A DNA stretch of 49,879 bases from Planctomycetia bacterium (lineage in GTDB: Bacteria > Planctomycetota > Planctomycetia > Pirellulales > Thermoguttaceae). The translations under genes were made by a program, and so were the position numbers. The DNA lies in the NCBI GenBank assembly GCA_030535245.1, contig JAUNBJ010000012.1:1-49879 (forward strand), read 5' to 3'. Shown piece by piece: positions 1-9,400 of the stretch. The notes below the pieces were generated by a model. The model made no database searches. It saw only the letters and a program-made list of their open reading frames with translations, and was not told where the DNA came from. Position 1 is the stretch's first letter, and each line of letters begins with the position of its first letter.

Positions 1-109
1 CCACCTCCCAAAACTTTTTACTATGGTTACAAGGATTTATTTTCGTGACGAAACAATAGTCTGGAAGCGATGGATTTTCACTGCCATGCACCACGAGAAT
101 CCACGGGAA

Positions 110-123
110 CGGCCTAAAGGCCG
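110..123. repeat. Small GC palindrome in the left flank
   Basis: A perfect 5-bp inverted repeat CGGCC-TAAA-GGCCG, followed by gacgctaacg. It resembles the GGCC..GGCCG cores of the palindromic elements found inside the two pseudopilin leaders, but it is too short to assign firmly. Nothing else recognisable lies in positions 1-242. Confidence 0.3.
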
Positions 124-242
124 ACGCTAACGACACCCCCCACGAAATTTGCAGGCTCCCGTCCCCCTGTTGTGTTGCGGGGAAATGGGATAAGATAAGT
201 GTATTGAAAAAGTCCGTTATGCAGAATGTGGGAGAAAAAAGG

Positions 243-671
243 ATGTGGTATTACAGCGTGAATGGTCAGCAATTTGGGCCAGTGGAAGAAGCTGCGATTC
301 GGGAATTGTATGCGGGGAGAACACTGTCCACGAAAACGATGGTTTGGAAAGAAGGGACGCCACAGTGGATTTCCATTCGCGACGCATTTCCGGAGATTCC
401 CACCCACCTGACGACGGAGGAGCAGGCTTTGACGTGGGTCGCACCGGTGAACACTTCGTGGACGGCGATTATTGCGGGGTATTTGGGGCTGTTCAGTTTT
501 CTGATTTTTCCCGCACCGTTTGCGTTACTTTTTGGAATTTTGGCTATTCGCGACCTGAAAGCGAATCCCGCTCAGGCGGGCTGGGGCCGGGCGATTTTCG
601 GCGTGGTGACAGGGGGCGGAATCTGTCTGCTGGGTTTCCTTGGTTTCCTGTTTGCCATACTCGCCGGATAA
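243..671 (+). CDS. GYF_2 / DUF4190-type small membrane protein
   Basis: A 142-aa protein. The N-terminal half (about residues 1-50) reads WYYSVNGQQFGPV..ELYAGRTLSTKTMVWKEGTPQWISI, the pattern of the GYF_2 domain, a small fold thought to bind peptides. The C-terminal half has two hydrophobic segments separated by the short loop LKANPAQAGWGRAIFG, as in DUF4190 membrane proteins. The in-frame TTG at 204 is possible, but the ATG at 243 follows GGGAG at a good distance and places the GYF_2 fold at the very N-terminus, so I chose it. It stands alone, convergent with the ABC operon on the other strand. The family is common in planctomycetes, but the cellular role is not known. The domain calls are from pattern recognition. 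Confidence 0.75.
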   Translation: MWYYSVNGQQFGPVEEAAIRELYAGRTLSTKTMVWKEGTPQWISIRDAFPEIPTHLTTEEQALTWVAPVNTSWTAIIAGYLGLFSFLIFPAPFALLFGILAIRDLKANPAQAGWGRAIFGVVTGGGICLLGFLGFLFAILAG

Positions 672-729
672 CAAAGGGGGGAATCCCCGTATCCCGCCAC
701 CTTCCGGAGCCGTCGTCCAACATTGAGCA

Positions 730-1434
730 TTATTGCGTTACGGTGATTTGCTGATGATGTATCTGATACGAAAGGTCTGTCTGCCGGGCCTGCGTTGGAT
801 TGTGCGTTACCATGATGGTTGAAATACCCAACTCATGTTGCAGCTTGAGAAATAAGTCAAAAACCTGCCGGGACGTAACTTCGTCTAAATTTCCGGTCGG
901 TTCATCCGCCAGTATCAAGGGAGGGTTTCCCACCAAGGCTCGCGCAATGGCAACGCGCTGGCACTGGCCGCCACTCATGGCCTCGGGAAGGCGGTTGTAA
1001 ACTCCTGATCCGATTTCGTCTTCGTGAAACAATTTGCACAAGATGGCTTCCGCGTTGGCTTTGGCCACGGAAAAAGATTTTCCGCGAATCAGTTCTGCGG
1101 ACATAACATTCTGTATCGCAGTCAATTCAGGCAGTAAATAGTGTTGCTGAAAAATAAAACCGATTTTTTGCGATCGGTAAGCCGCCAGTTTAACGTTGTC
1201 ACGACTATTTTCAAAAACCAGGTCATCGACGACTAATTTTCCGCTGGTCTGCCGATCCAGAAGCCCCAGAATATTCATGAAGGTACTTTTGCCGCAACCC
1301 GATTGTCCCGTAATTGCAACCAGTTTGCCAGCTTCCATTTCCCAGTCAACCTCGTTCAGAATCACCAAATCGGGTGCGTTGGGAACAGGGTAGGACTTGG
1401 AAAGTTTTTCACATGATACGATGATTTTCGACAT
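730..1434 (-). CDS. LolD/MacB-type ABC transporter ATP-binding protein
   Basis: A 234-aa ABC ATPase of the MacB/LolD/FtsE type. Walker A is GQSGCGKST (residues 43-51), the Q-loop is FQQ (Q96), the signature is MSGGQ (153-157), Walker B is LILADEP (173-179) followed by GNLD, and the switch histidine is in VTHN (H211). All catalytic elements are present, so it should be active. It is the last gene of the operon, 12 nt after a FtsX-type permease, with AAGG upstream of its ATG. With the two permeases it would form an inner-membrane complex that uses ATP to drive a periplasmic mechanical step, such as lipoprotein extraction, rather than channel transport. That assignment follows from the family; the substrate is unknown. 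Confidence 0.9.
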   Translation of the reverse strand: MSKIIVSCEKLSKSYPVPNAPDLVILNEVDWEMEAGKLVAITGQSGCGKSTFMNILGLLDRQTSGKLVVDDLVFENSRDNVKLAAYRSQKIGFIFQQHYLLPELTAIQNVMSAELIRGKSFSVAKANAEAILCKLFHEDEIGSGVYNRLPEAMSGGQCQRVAIARALVGNPPLILADEPTGNLDEVTSRQVFDLFLKLQHELGISTIMVTHNPTQARQTDLSYQIHHQQITVTQ

Positions 1435-1446
1435 AACGATAACCTT

Positions 1447-2748
1447 TCATTCGTTTTTGAGATTTTGAACCGGATCCTGAGTTACCAGCGAACGGGTTGG
1501 TAACCAGGCGGCAATGCAGCATAACGAAAATATTCCCAAAGCAAAAATTGTAACGACGGTTGGTGAATACTTCAGGGATGCGTTTGAAACCAAACAAAAA
1601 TTCTCGACAATTGTTTTCCAATACCCCAATGACAAATATCCTGCCACGAACGCCCCGCCACCACCAATGAGTAACGCGTATATTCCTACGCGAACACCGA
1701 TGAGTAAAAAAATATACCTCAGGTGAACGGCCTTGAGTCCCAGGGCGTAAACAATTGCCAACGCACGCGTTTTGTCCACAACAAGCATCATGATTACAAT
1801 AAAAATCCCAAGGATGGACAGGATCACGATTGCGGACGCTCCGATACATGCCGTTACTTTTAATCCATGGAGAAAAGGAATGGACGTCTTATTTCGATCA
1901 ATCCAACTTTCCGTCTTTTCCAGTGAAAAAAGTGAGGAAAATTGCTCCTCAACTTTGTCCGCACGGGTGCGTTCCCTTAAAGAAAGGTCGATGATATCGA
2001 TCCGATCTTCCGGCGATGTAAACCGTTCCAACAAAGTAATCTTGGTAAAAATCTGATTGCCATCGTATCCGCTCGCGGAAATCAGCAGGGGACTGTCCAT
2101 CAAATACCCTGCCGTAACGAGTTCCATTTTTTGACTCTTGCCATCTGTGTCAACATGGGTCAACTCCAGAGTGTCCCCAAAACACGCCGGCCCCAGTGGA
2201 AAAATCGAAGTCAGATTTTTATTGACGATGACCCAGTTTGCCTGTTCGGTTTCTCTGGGATCCGTGATGATTCGGATGGGTTCATCCTCCGGCCTTTGGA
2301 GCATCCGTTCCCTGTTGGATTCGGAATAGACATTTTCCATCAAAACCGGCGGAACGTACATCTCAGAATCAAAGGGATACCCCACCAGGCATATCTTTTT
2401 TGTCCCCGAAAAAAATACTTCGCCAGGTTTGTCGAGCTCTACCTGTATTTTTCGCGTCGTCACCAGAAATTCTTTTTCAACATAGCAGCCTCTGTCGGCT
2501 CGAAGTACCCCCGGCATTTGCTTTATTTGAGCTAATATTTCCGGTATTTCGTCCGTTCGGTCCTGAGGAATAAAAAGACGAACGTGGGCCGTGGTATCCG
2601 AGATACTTACCAATAAAGCATTCGTTATAAATTCCGCAGCCAGGTACGTGTACGTTAAAGCGGCCACACAAACGGAAACGGCGGTAATCAACAAGACTTT
2701 TTGTCTGGTTGAAAGAATCTTCCGCGAATAAAGGGTGATGAATGTCAT
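1447..2748 (-). CDS. FtsX/LolC-type ABC transporter permease (second permease)
   Basis: A 433-aa permease. An N-terminal membrane segment (about residues 12-35) is followed by a large extracytoplasmic domain (about 36-290), then three hydrophobic segments near residues 305-330, 345-375 and 395-415, and the tail DPVQNLKNE, a typical end of the FtsX family. This is the LolC/LolE/MacB membrane plan. The start ATG overlaps the TGA of the previous permease (ATGA at 2745-2748), so the two permeases are translationally coupled and probably form a heterodimer. It is clearly different in sequence from its partner. No HlyD-like adaptor is encoded nearby, so a Lol-like arrangement fits better than a MacA-MacB-TolC pump. 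Confidence 0.85.
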   Translation of the reverse strand: MTFITLYSRKILSTRQKVLLITAVSVCVAALTYTYLAAEFITNALLVSISDTTAHVRLFIPQDRTDEIPEILAQIKQMPGVLRADRGCYVEKEFLVTTRKIQVELDKPGEVFFSGTKKICLVGYPFDSEMYVPPVLMENVYSESNRERMLQRPEDEPIRIITDPRETEQANWVIVNKNLTSIFPLGPACFGDTLELTHVDTDGKSQKMELVTAGYLMDSPLLISASGYDGNQIFTKITLLERFTSPEDRIDIIDLSLRERTRADKVEEQFSSLFSLEKTESWIDRNKTSIPFLHGLKVTACIGASAIVILSILGIFIVIMMLVVDKTRALAIVYALGLKAVHLRYIFLLIGVRVGIYALLIGGGGAFVAGYLSLGYWKTIVENFCLVSNASLKYSPTVVTIFALGIFSLCCIAAWLPTRSLVTQDPVQNLKNE

Positions 2749-4004
2749 TTCCTTAAGTCCTGAACGGGGTCCATCTTGAATATCCTTCTTGCTGAAAGCA
2801 TCGCGGAAAACACCGTTACCGCAAAGGTCATAGCCACAATCAACAGAAGTATATGGGAATCGAAGCGAAGCGTAAAATCACGGATAAACATCTGGGAAAA
2901 TACAGCCTTTAAGGGGGTGAACGGGATAAGGAACAGGAACCATCGTGCAAACAGCATACCCACGCCAATCCCAATAATTCCGATCACGCCGCTGACACAA
3001 ATCAAACCATTCCGTATCTGGCCAGGAGGCATGCCCATGGCTAAAAACATCGCAAGGTGCCTGCGGCGTTTTTTGATCATGATGTCAAAGGTCGTGATTG
3101 CGAAAAAGAACGCCATGACGAACAACGACGATACAATCAAGGTGATGATAAGATTGATGGAATTAAAAACACCGTTGAGGATTTTCAACATTTCGGACCA
3201 ATGGCTGACGATAAATTCGTCTCCCAGGCAGTTCTTCAATTCCCCGACCAGTTTGGTGGAGCGATAATCCTCGGTTCTTATGGCAACCGCGTCAAATTTC
3301 ACCGTTCCCATCAGCCTTTCCCGGGATGGAATGGAAATAACCAAAAGGGGAATTGCAAATAATTCTTCATTCTGGAGAATACCAACGCACTTGTACGGAT
3401 TTGGTTTCCCATTAAAAGTAAGTGTGAGCGTGTCCCCCTTTTGAAGCGACGGGAAAAGCGATTCGGACGCCAGGAAAGGGATCGCCTCCTCGTTCGATTT
3501 CATGAAATCCGTGATTTCCTGCGGCGTAAGAGAATCGAGTATCGGCAGCACCCGACAGTCTGCGGTAATATCCGTCGCAATCAACAACGGTTTGTAATGG
3601 TACTCTATCCCTTCACGGATGCTGATAAAATCCGCGTCCGGAACCCTGCAAAGTCCCTGGATTTTGATCTGGCCCTTCAATTTATCCAAAAGACGACGGA
3701 TTTCGTCATACTTTTCCATGGAAATCGTCGTTCGGTCTTGGATGTCCGTTTGAACGCCGGAAAAGTATTCTTCCTCTATCTCTTCTTCCGTCATGTACTT
3801 CTTACTTGGATTTCTAATGATGGTGATTTCTTCTTTGGAGATGAGGGCCATACGTGTGACCTCATCGAAGTAATTCTCCATCAGGGATTGAATCATCCAA
3901 AATACGCCGATTCCTGTTGAAAGCGTTATCAAAACCCCCATGATGGGCAGCATACGCTTGAACGAATACAGCGGTAAAAATATCGTGAACAGGTATCGAA
4001 TCAT
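2745..4004 (-). CDS. FtsX/LolC-type ABC transporter permease (first permease)
   Basis: A 419-aa permease starting MIRYLFTIFLPLYSFKRM. The frame is open further upstream, but that would run through the preceding lipoprotein gene. The ATG at 4004 has GGAGAAGG about 8-10 nt upstream, inside the lipoprotein 3' end, so I place the start there, 1 nt after the lipoprotein stop. Layout: first membrane segment near residues 20-45, extracytoplasmic domain to about 280, three further segments near 290-315, 340-370 and 380-405, and the C-terminal DPVQDLRK motif of FtsX-type permeases. The loop ITTFDIMIKKRRRHLAMFLA between the second and third segments is the usual coupling region facing the ATPase. It should pair with the permease encoded next. 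Confidence 0.85.
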   Translation of the reverse strand: MIRYLFTIFLPLYSFKRMLPIMGVLITLSTGIGVFWMIQSLMENYFDEVTRMALISKEEITIIRNPSKKYMTEEEIEEEYFSGVQTDIQDRTTISMEKYDEIRRLLDKLKGQIKIQGLCRVPDADFISIREGIEYHYKPLLIATDITADCRVLPILDSLTPQEITDFMKSNEEAIPFLASESLFPSLQKGDTLTLTFNGKPNPYKCVGILQNEELFAIPLLVISIPSRERLMGTVKFDAVAIRTEDYRSTKLVGELKNCLGDEFIVSHWSEMLKILNGVFNSINLIITLIVSSLFVMAFFFAITTFDIMIKKRRRHLAMFLAMGMPPGQIRNGLICVSGVIGIIGIGVGMLFARWFLFLIPFTPLKAVFSQMFIRDFTLRFDSHILLLIVAMTFAVTVFSAMLSARRIFKMDPVQDLRK

Positions 4005-4005
4005 T

Positions 4006-4659
4006 TTAATAAACCTTCTCCAGCAAGGTTTGCAATAATTTTGACAGGGCTTCTCCACGCTCCCTGCTTTCCTCCTTGGATACAACCCCTCTAACTTGCG
4101 CGATATTGTCCGCCTGGATGTCATAATAATGAAGAGACACCGAGTAAGCTGTCGCATTGGGAGTATAGGTGAAGATTCCAAAAATAATACAATTCAAGTC
4201 TTGCTCCCCATCTCTTTTTAGTTCGGTGATATAGTCTCTACAAACTTTTTTCAAGTCGAATGGTGTGTTGTTTTTTTTGCATTCTTTGCTGGCTGCAAGA
4301 AGTTGATTTTCATAAAAACTCCTAACCTCCTTGCTAGTGTGCCACACGGCTTGAACTTGCGTTTTGCTGGAAGCCTGGTTGAATTTATGGACACCCGCTG
4401 TCAAGCCACTTTTAATATCCGATGCTGAAGTGAAAGATCCCACAACCTTGGAATCCACAGCTCCGCTAGACGCTATGGGATAGGGTGGCAGGATAAGAAT
4501 TTGCACCGTCTCCGCTTCGGGATAATAGTTGTTCAAAATGCTTTTTACCAAATCTTCCAAATAACACCCTGAACAAACAGGAAGTGAAAAACCCAGTAGC
4601 AATAGCATTATCCATCGGTTGTTCTTGAGTATGTTGTTTCGGTTCACTGGAATCTCCAT
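4006..4659 (-). CDS. Putative lipoprotein of the ABC operon (lipoprotein B)
   Basis: A 217-aa protein of no family I recognise. After a short basic N-terminus comes a hydrophobic stretch (IMLLLLGFSLPV) ending in CSGC, a plausible lipobox, so the mature protein probably starts at that cysteine. The rest is soluble, with a beta-strand-like core (TVQILILPP) and a helical C-terminus rich in charged residues ending LLQTLLEKVY. It follows the same plan as lipoprotein A upstream: lipobox, amphipathic segment, a QV/NV strand, a Cys-containing helix, then a Tyr/Phe-rich strand. The two may be divergent paralogues. The start is uncertain: the frame is open to a TTG at 4710, and neither start has a strong Shine-Dalgarno. 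The stop lies 1 nt before the first permease, so expression is coupled to the transporter. Confidence 0.65.
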   Translation of the reverse strand: MEIPVNRNNILKNNRWIMLLLLGFSLPVCSGCYLEDLVKSILNNYYPEAETVQILILPPYPIASSGAVDSKVVGSFTSASDIKSGLTAGVHKFNQASSKTQVQAVWHTSKEVRSFYENQLLAASKECKKNNTPFDLKKVCRDYITELKRDGEQDLNCIIFGIFTYTPNATAYSVSLHYYDIQADNIAQVRGVVSKEESRERGEALSKLLQTLLEKVY

Positions 4660-4730
4660 TGTTTGTAAAAATTGAGTTAGGTACCTTCTAAAAATCACTT
4701 CCCCAGGCAAAACGTGGGATTATCAACGGA

Positions 4731-5447
4731 CTACTCTTCTGCGGACGATTGAAGTACATAGAACAATAGCATGGTCACCCCACTAAGTATCGATTCTTTG
4801 TTGTCACTCAAATCTTTGGCAATGCCACCGGTTATACCAATAGGATCACTGTCCAGCGATTTTTCCAATAGATTTTTCATGGCGTCTTGAATCTTTTTTT
4901 CCTGAATCCGTTCGGAGGTTTCCTTTTCTAGCGGAATGGGCTCCGTTGTTGAGGTAACGTCAAGGTCCCTTCGATACATGAAGCCAACAAATGCAACCGT
5001 AAAGTCGTCTCCCATCGTGGCGCCCCACATGATGATATTGGTATTATAATTTTCGCAGTATTTTCTCAGTAATGTTGTCCGATCGTCGTAGGTTACCTTT
5101 TCTCCAAAGAAACCATCCTGAAATTTAACAAATTCTTCTCGTGGGATGTTGTCCACCAGCTGTACATTTCTGGTTTTTTGATTTAAGGAAACGTCCTTGA
5201 CTCCCTGGCGAATTCCGACGTTTATTTTCTGGGAAAGGCTTGACGTCATCTCAAATACTTCTCCCGGAACCTGGAAGTGTTTGCAATCGACCACCGAAAC
5301 TGCGTAATCATGATCCTCGGCAAAAGAACGTTGAATCCATGAAACCAGCCAATCGTACATGACACAGCCGCTTGACGTGCATAGCGTGAGAGACATCACG
5401 ACCAAAAGCATCCCCTGACGAAGTTTGCGTGTACTATTCCATTTCAT
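4731..5447 (-). CDS. Putative lipoprotein of the ABC operon (lipoprotein A)
   Basis: A 238-aa protein starting MKWNSTRKLRQGMLLVVMSL. A signal peptide ends in the lipobox TSSGC, so this is very probably a lipoprotein. The start ATG at 5447 has AGGAG at an ideal distance; the longer open frame upstream overlaps the preceding gene and is not needed. The mature part has no domain I can name: mixed alpha/beta with a central motif TNIIMWGATMGDDFTVAFVGF that resembles DLNCIIFGIFTYTPNATAYSV in lipoprotein B. The C-terminus ends in a hydrophobic helix (ILSGVTMLLFYVLQSS) that might contact membrane or partner. It begins 10 nt after the preceding secreted-protein gene. A role as cargo or accessory of the operon's ABC complex is an inference from position only. 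Confidence 0.65.
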   Translation of the reverse strand: MKWNSTRKLRQGMLLVVMSLTLCTSSGCVMYDWLVSWIQRSFAEDHDYAVSVVDCKHFQVPGEVFEMTSSLSQKINVGIRQGVKDVSLNQKTRNVQLVDNIPREEFVKFQDGFFGEKVTYDDRTTLLRKYCENYNTNIIMWGATMGDDFTVAFVGFMYRRDLDVTSTTEPIPLEKETSERIQEKKIQDAMKNLLEKSLDSDPIGITGGIAKDLSDNKESILSGVTMLLFYVLQSSAEE

Positions 5448-5457
5448 AATATCGCTC

Positions 5458-6387
5458 CTATCTTGTTCTTTCAAAAACCAACTCCCCATGAGGGGCACAG
5501 AACAATATCCTCTTGGGGAACATAAAACCCGGAGTATTGCCACGATCCTGGTCGTAAACAAACTTGAACAGATATTCCCCATTAGCTTCCCTGATTTTAA
5601 GGTCTGGAGCTGCATAGGCTACGAATATCCAGTTTTCCCCTTCGCGAACGCTTCGCACGATCACAGGCAACGGACGATCTTCCGCGATCCACCGTACCAA
5701 AACGCCCTCGGGTGGAAGCGATCGCAAGGTACTGATCCAAATCAGCATTTGCGAGGTGGTGACGATTGGGTCGTTTGGCCCAACAATCCATTCATTGGTG
5801 GAGGTATTCGAGCGACCGTCTTTTTCATCCTTTTGTATGGTTACGTACTTATTGGTTCCCAGTAATTCCATGTCTTCTTTTCGTTCAACACGGATTCTTT
5901 TTTCTATGGATTCTCCTCTTTTTACCATATTCTTTTCCGTTTTTACCGTACTTTCAGACAAAAGAGAGGCTACGGAATCTATTGTGTGGTAAAAATCGTA
6001 TTTTTCACCTGCCATAAAATTTTCCGGTTTCACGGTCAAACGCCAAGTACCGGGGGACGTGGCAGGCTCCAACGTGTATCTCATGGAGCCGGAAATTTTG
6101 AAAACTTTCAACAGGACGCCCCGGGTGCTTTTTTGCGGAGAATACACGGCCTCCTCGGGTTTGTTCGGCAGGGGCCATTGTCTGAAAACGGAAGCCGCCG
6201 GATGCGTTACCGCTTCCACAGATTCAGAGCCGTTCTTCCCGTCTTGGGGAACCTGCTCTTGAGGAATTTCAGAATGAACCCCTGAACCTTCACTGAAATT
6301 CTGCCCACAAACAGGCTTCATATTTCCCTCCATCGTCAGTAAAACCAACAAAAGGGTTACGGACGCGTTCCTGATTCTTGTTTTCAT
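5458..6387 (-). CDS. Exported protein of unknown function in the ABC operon
   Basis: A 309-aa protein that begins MKTRIRNASVTLLLVLLTMEG and has a cleavable signal peptide, probably cut after VCGQ. The ATG at 6387 follows GAAGGAG at normal spacing; an upstream in-frame ATG lacks such a site. The mature chain starts with a Pro/Glu/Ser-rich linker and continues as a mostly beta protein with strands such as WRLTVKPENF, WIFVAYAAPDLKI and GEYLFKFVYD; the middle (residues about 130-180) is rich in Lys and Glu. I recognise no family or catalytic motif. The C-terminus ends APHGELVFERTR. It is the second gene of the operon, 50 nt after the Sel1 gene and 10 nt before lipoprotein A, so it probably works in the same envelope process. 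Confidence 0.65.
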   Translation of the reverse strand: MKTRIRNASVTLLLVLLTMEGNMKPVCGQNFSEGSGVHSEIPQEQVPQDGKNGSESVEAVTHPAASVFRQWPLPNKPEEAVYSPQKSTRGVLLKVFKISGSMRYTLEPATSPGTWRLTVKPENFMAGEKYDFYHTIDSVASLLSESTVKTEKNMVKRGESIEKRIRVERKEDMELLGTNKYVTIQKDEKDGRSNTSTNEWIVGPNDPIVTTSQMLIWISTLRSLPPEGVLVRWIAEDRPLPVIVRSVREGENWIFVAYAAPDLKIREANGEYLFKFVYDQDRGNTPGFMFPKRILFCAPHGELVFERTR

Positions 6388-6437
6388 ACAATCTCCTTCT
6401 GGTAAAAATACCGTCATGATTCTCGAAATGCGACATC

Positions 6438-9400
6438 CTACATGAGGATATCAGCAATTTCCTGATCCGCCTTGTACTGCTCCATGAGCCGCAGCAATTC
6501 AGGTGCTTGTTCATCTCCATTTTCTTTGGCTTTTGTGAACCATTTAATCGCTTCGTCGTTATTTTGTACCACTCCCAAGCCATCTCGATAACAAATCCCA
6601 AGCCAACATTGAGCGACGGCATGTCCCTGTTCTGCCGCCTTCGTAAACCATTCCACCGCTTTGGTAAGGTCTTTATCAACCACTATGCCATTCGTATAGC
6701 AAAAAGCAAGATTACATTGGGCTTCGGCAAGGCCCTGTTCCGCAGCTTTCGTATACCATTCCACCGCTTTGGGAAGGTCTTTATCAACCACTATGCCATT
6801 CGTATAGCAAAAAGCAAGATTACATTGAGCTTCGGCAAGGCCCTGTTCCGCAGCTTTCGTATACCATTCCACCGCTTTGGGAAGGTCTTTATCAACACCA
6901 TCACCATTGGCGTAACAATTACCAAGAAGAAATTGAGCGATGGCATGTCCCTGTTCCGCAGCCTTCGTGTACCATTCCACCGCTTTGGCTTTGTCTACAT
7001 CAACACCATGGCTCAAACCGTAGCAAGCCCCAAGATTACATTGGGCTTCGGCAAGCCCCTGTTCCGCTGCTTTTGTATACCATTCCACCGCTTTGGCTTT
7101 GTTTACCTCAACACCTTTGCCGAACATGTAGCAATCCCCAAGTTGACATTGAGCTTCGGCAAGGTACTGTTCCGCAGCCTTCGTGTACCATTCCACCGCT
7201 TTGGCTTCGTCTACCTCAACACCTTTGCCGAAACCGTAGCAAACCCCAAGGATATATTGGGCGTCAGCATTTTCCTGTTCCGCTGCCTTCGTATACCATT
7301 CCACTGCTTTGGCTGCGTTTACCTCAACACCTTCGCCAAGCATGTAGCAATTCCCAAGACGATATTGAGCGTCGGCATGGCCCTGTTCCGCAGCCTTCGT
7401 GTACCATTTCACCGCTAGGGTAAGGTCATTACCAACCCCCGTGCCATTCTCATAGCAATCACCGAGATTATATTGAGCGTCGACATTTCCCTGTTTTGCC
7501 GATTTCGTAAACCATTCCACCGCTTTGGCTTCGTCCACATCAACACCATTGCCAAAGAAGTAGTAGACTCCAAGATTATTTTGGGCTTTGGCATCCCCCT
7601 GTTCTGCCGATTTCGTAAACCATTCCACTGCTTTGGTAAGGTCTTTATCAACGCCATCACCATTGGCGTAACAAACACCAAGTTCATACTGGGCTTTGGC
7701 ATGGTCCTGCTCCGCCGATTTAGTATACCATTTCACTGCCAAGGCAAGGTCTTTATCAACCCCTGTGCCTTTCTCATAGCAATCCCCAAGATTATATTGG
7801 GCGGTGGCAAGGCCCTGTTCCGCCGCCTTCGTGTACCATTCCACCGCTTTGGTAAGGTCTTTATCAACACCATGGCCATTGGCGTAGCAAACACCAAGAC
7901 TAAATTGAGCGTCAATATCCCCCTGTTCCGCCGCCTTCGTGTACCATTCCACCGCTTTGGTAAGATTTTTACCAACCCCTGTGCCTTTCTTATAGCAAAG
8001 CCCAAGATTGTATTGGGCGGTGGCATAGCCCTGTTCCGCCGCATTCATGTACCATTTCGCCGCTTTGGTAAGATTTTTATCAATCCCTGTGCCTTTCTCA
8101 TAGCAAAGCCCAAGATTACATTGGGCTTTAGCATCCCCCTGTTCCGCAGCCTTTGTGTACCATTCTACCGCTTTGGTAAGGTCTTTATCAACGCCATCAC
8201 CATTGGCGCAACAAACAGCAAGTTTATACTGGGCGTCGGCATTTCCCTGTTCCGCAGCCTTCGTATACCATTCCACCGCTTTGGCTCGGTCTATAGCAAC
8301 GCCATCACCATGGGCGTAACGAACACCAAGTTCATACTGAGCTTTGGCATGGTCCTGCTCCGCCGATTTAGTATACCATTTCACTGCCAAGGCAAGGTCT
8401 TTACCAACCCCTGTGCCTTTCTCATAGCAAAGCCCAAGATTGTATTGGGCGGTGGCAAGGCCCTGTTCCGCAGCTTTCGTATACCATTTCACCGCTTTGG
8501 TAAGGTCTCTATAAATGCCTCTACCATTGGCATAGCAAATCCCGAGATTATTTTGGGCTTTGGCATGGCCCTGCTCCGCCGATTTAGTGTACCATTCCAC
8601 CGCTTTGGCAAGGTCTTTATCAACGCCATCACCATTGGCGTAACAAACACCAAGACGAAATTGAGCGTCAACTTCCCCCTGTTCCGCCGCCTTCGTGTAC
8701 CATTTCACCGCTTTGGGAAGGTCTTTATCAACACCATGACCATTGGCGTAGCAAATACCAAGCTCATATTGAGCGTCGGCATTTCCCTGTTCCGCAGCCT
8801 TCGTATACCATTCCACCGCTTTGGCTTCGTCCACATCAACACCATTGCCAAAGAAGTAGTAGACTCCAAGATTATTTTGGGCTTTGGCATCCCCCTGCTC
8901 CGCTGCCTTCGTGTACCATTCCACCGCTTTGGTAAGGTCTTTATCAACGCCATCACCAATGGCGTAGCAAAACCCAAGCTCATATTGGGCGGCGGCATGG
9001 CCTTGTTCTGCCGATTTGGTATACCATTCCACGGCTTTGGCACGGTCTCTATCAACGCCATCACCATGGGCGTAACAAATACCAAGCTCATATTGGGCGG
9101 CGGCATGGCCTTGTTCTGCCGATTTGGTATACCATTCCACGGCTTTGGCACGGTCTCTATCAACGCCATCACCATGGGCGTAACAAATACCAAGCTCATA
9201 TTGGGCGGCGGCATGGCCCTGCTCCGCCGATTTAGTGTACCATTCCACGGCTTTGGCAAGGTCTTTGTTGACGCCTATACCGTTGACAAAGTAAAATCCG
9301 AGCGTTAATTGGGCGACGGCATTGCCTTGTTCCGCCGCCTTTGTGCACCATTCCACTATCCGGTCAGAGCCTTTATCAACACCCATACCAAGGACATCGT

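Noticed and set aside
672..729. Hairpin gggg-aat-cccc between the two convergent genes at the left
   Set aside because: The stem is only 4-5 bp and the T-run is weak; not enough to call a terminator.
7473..9308. Long (611-aa) open frame on the + strand opposite the Sel1 gene
   Set aside because: The 108-nt period is a multiple of 3, so one stop-free antisense frame is simply copied 17 times. It has no signal, ribosome site or known family.
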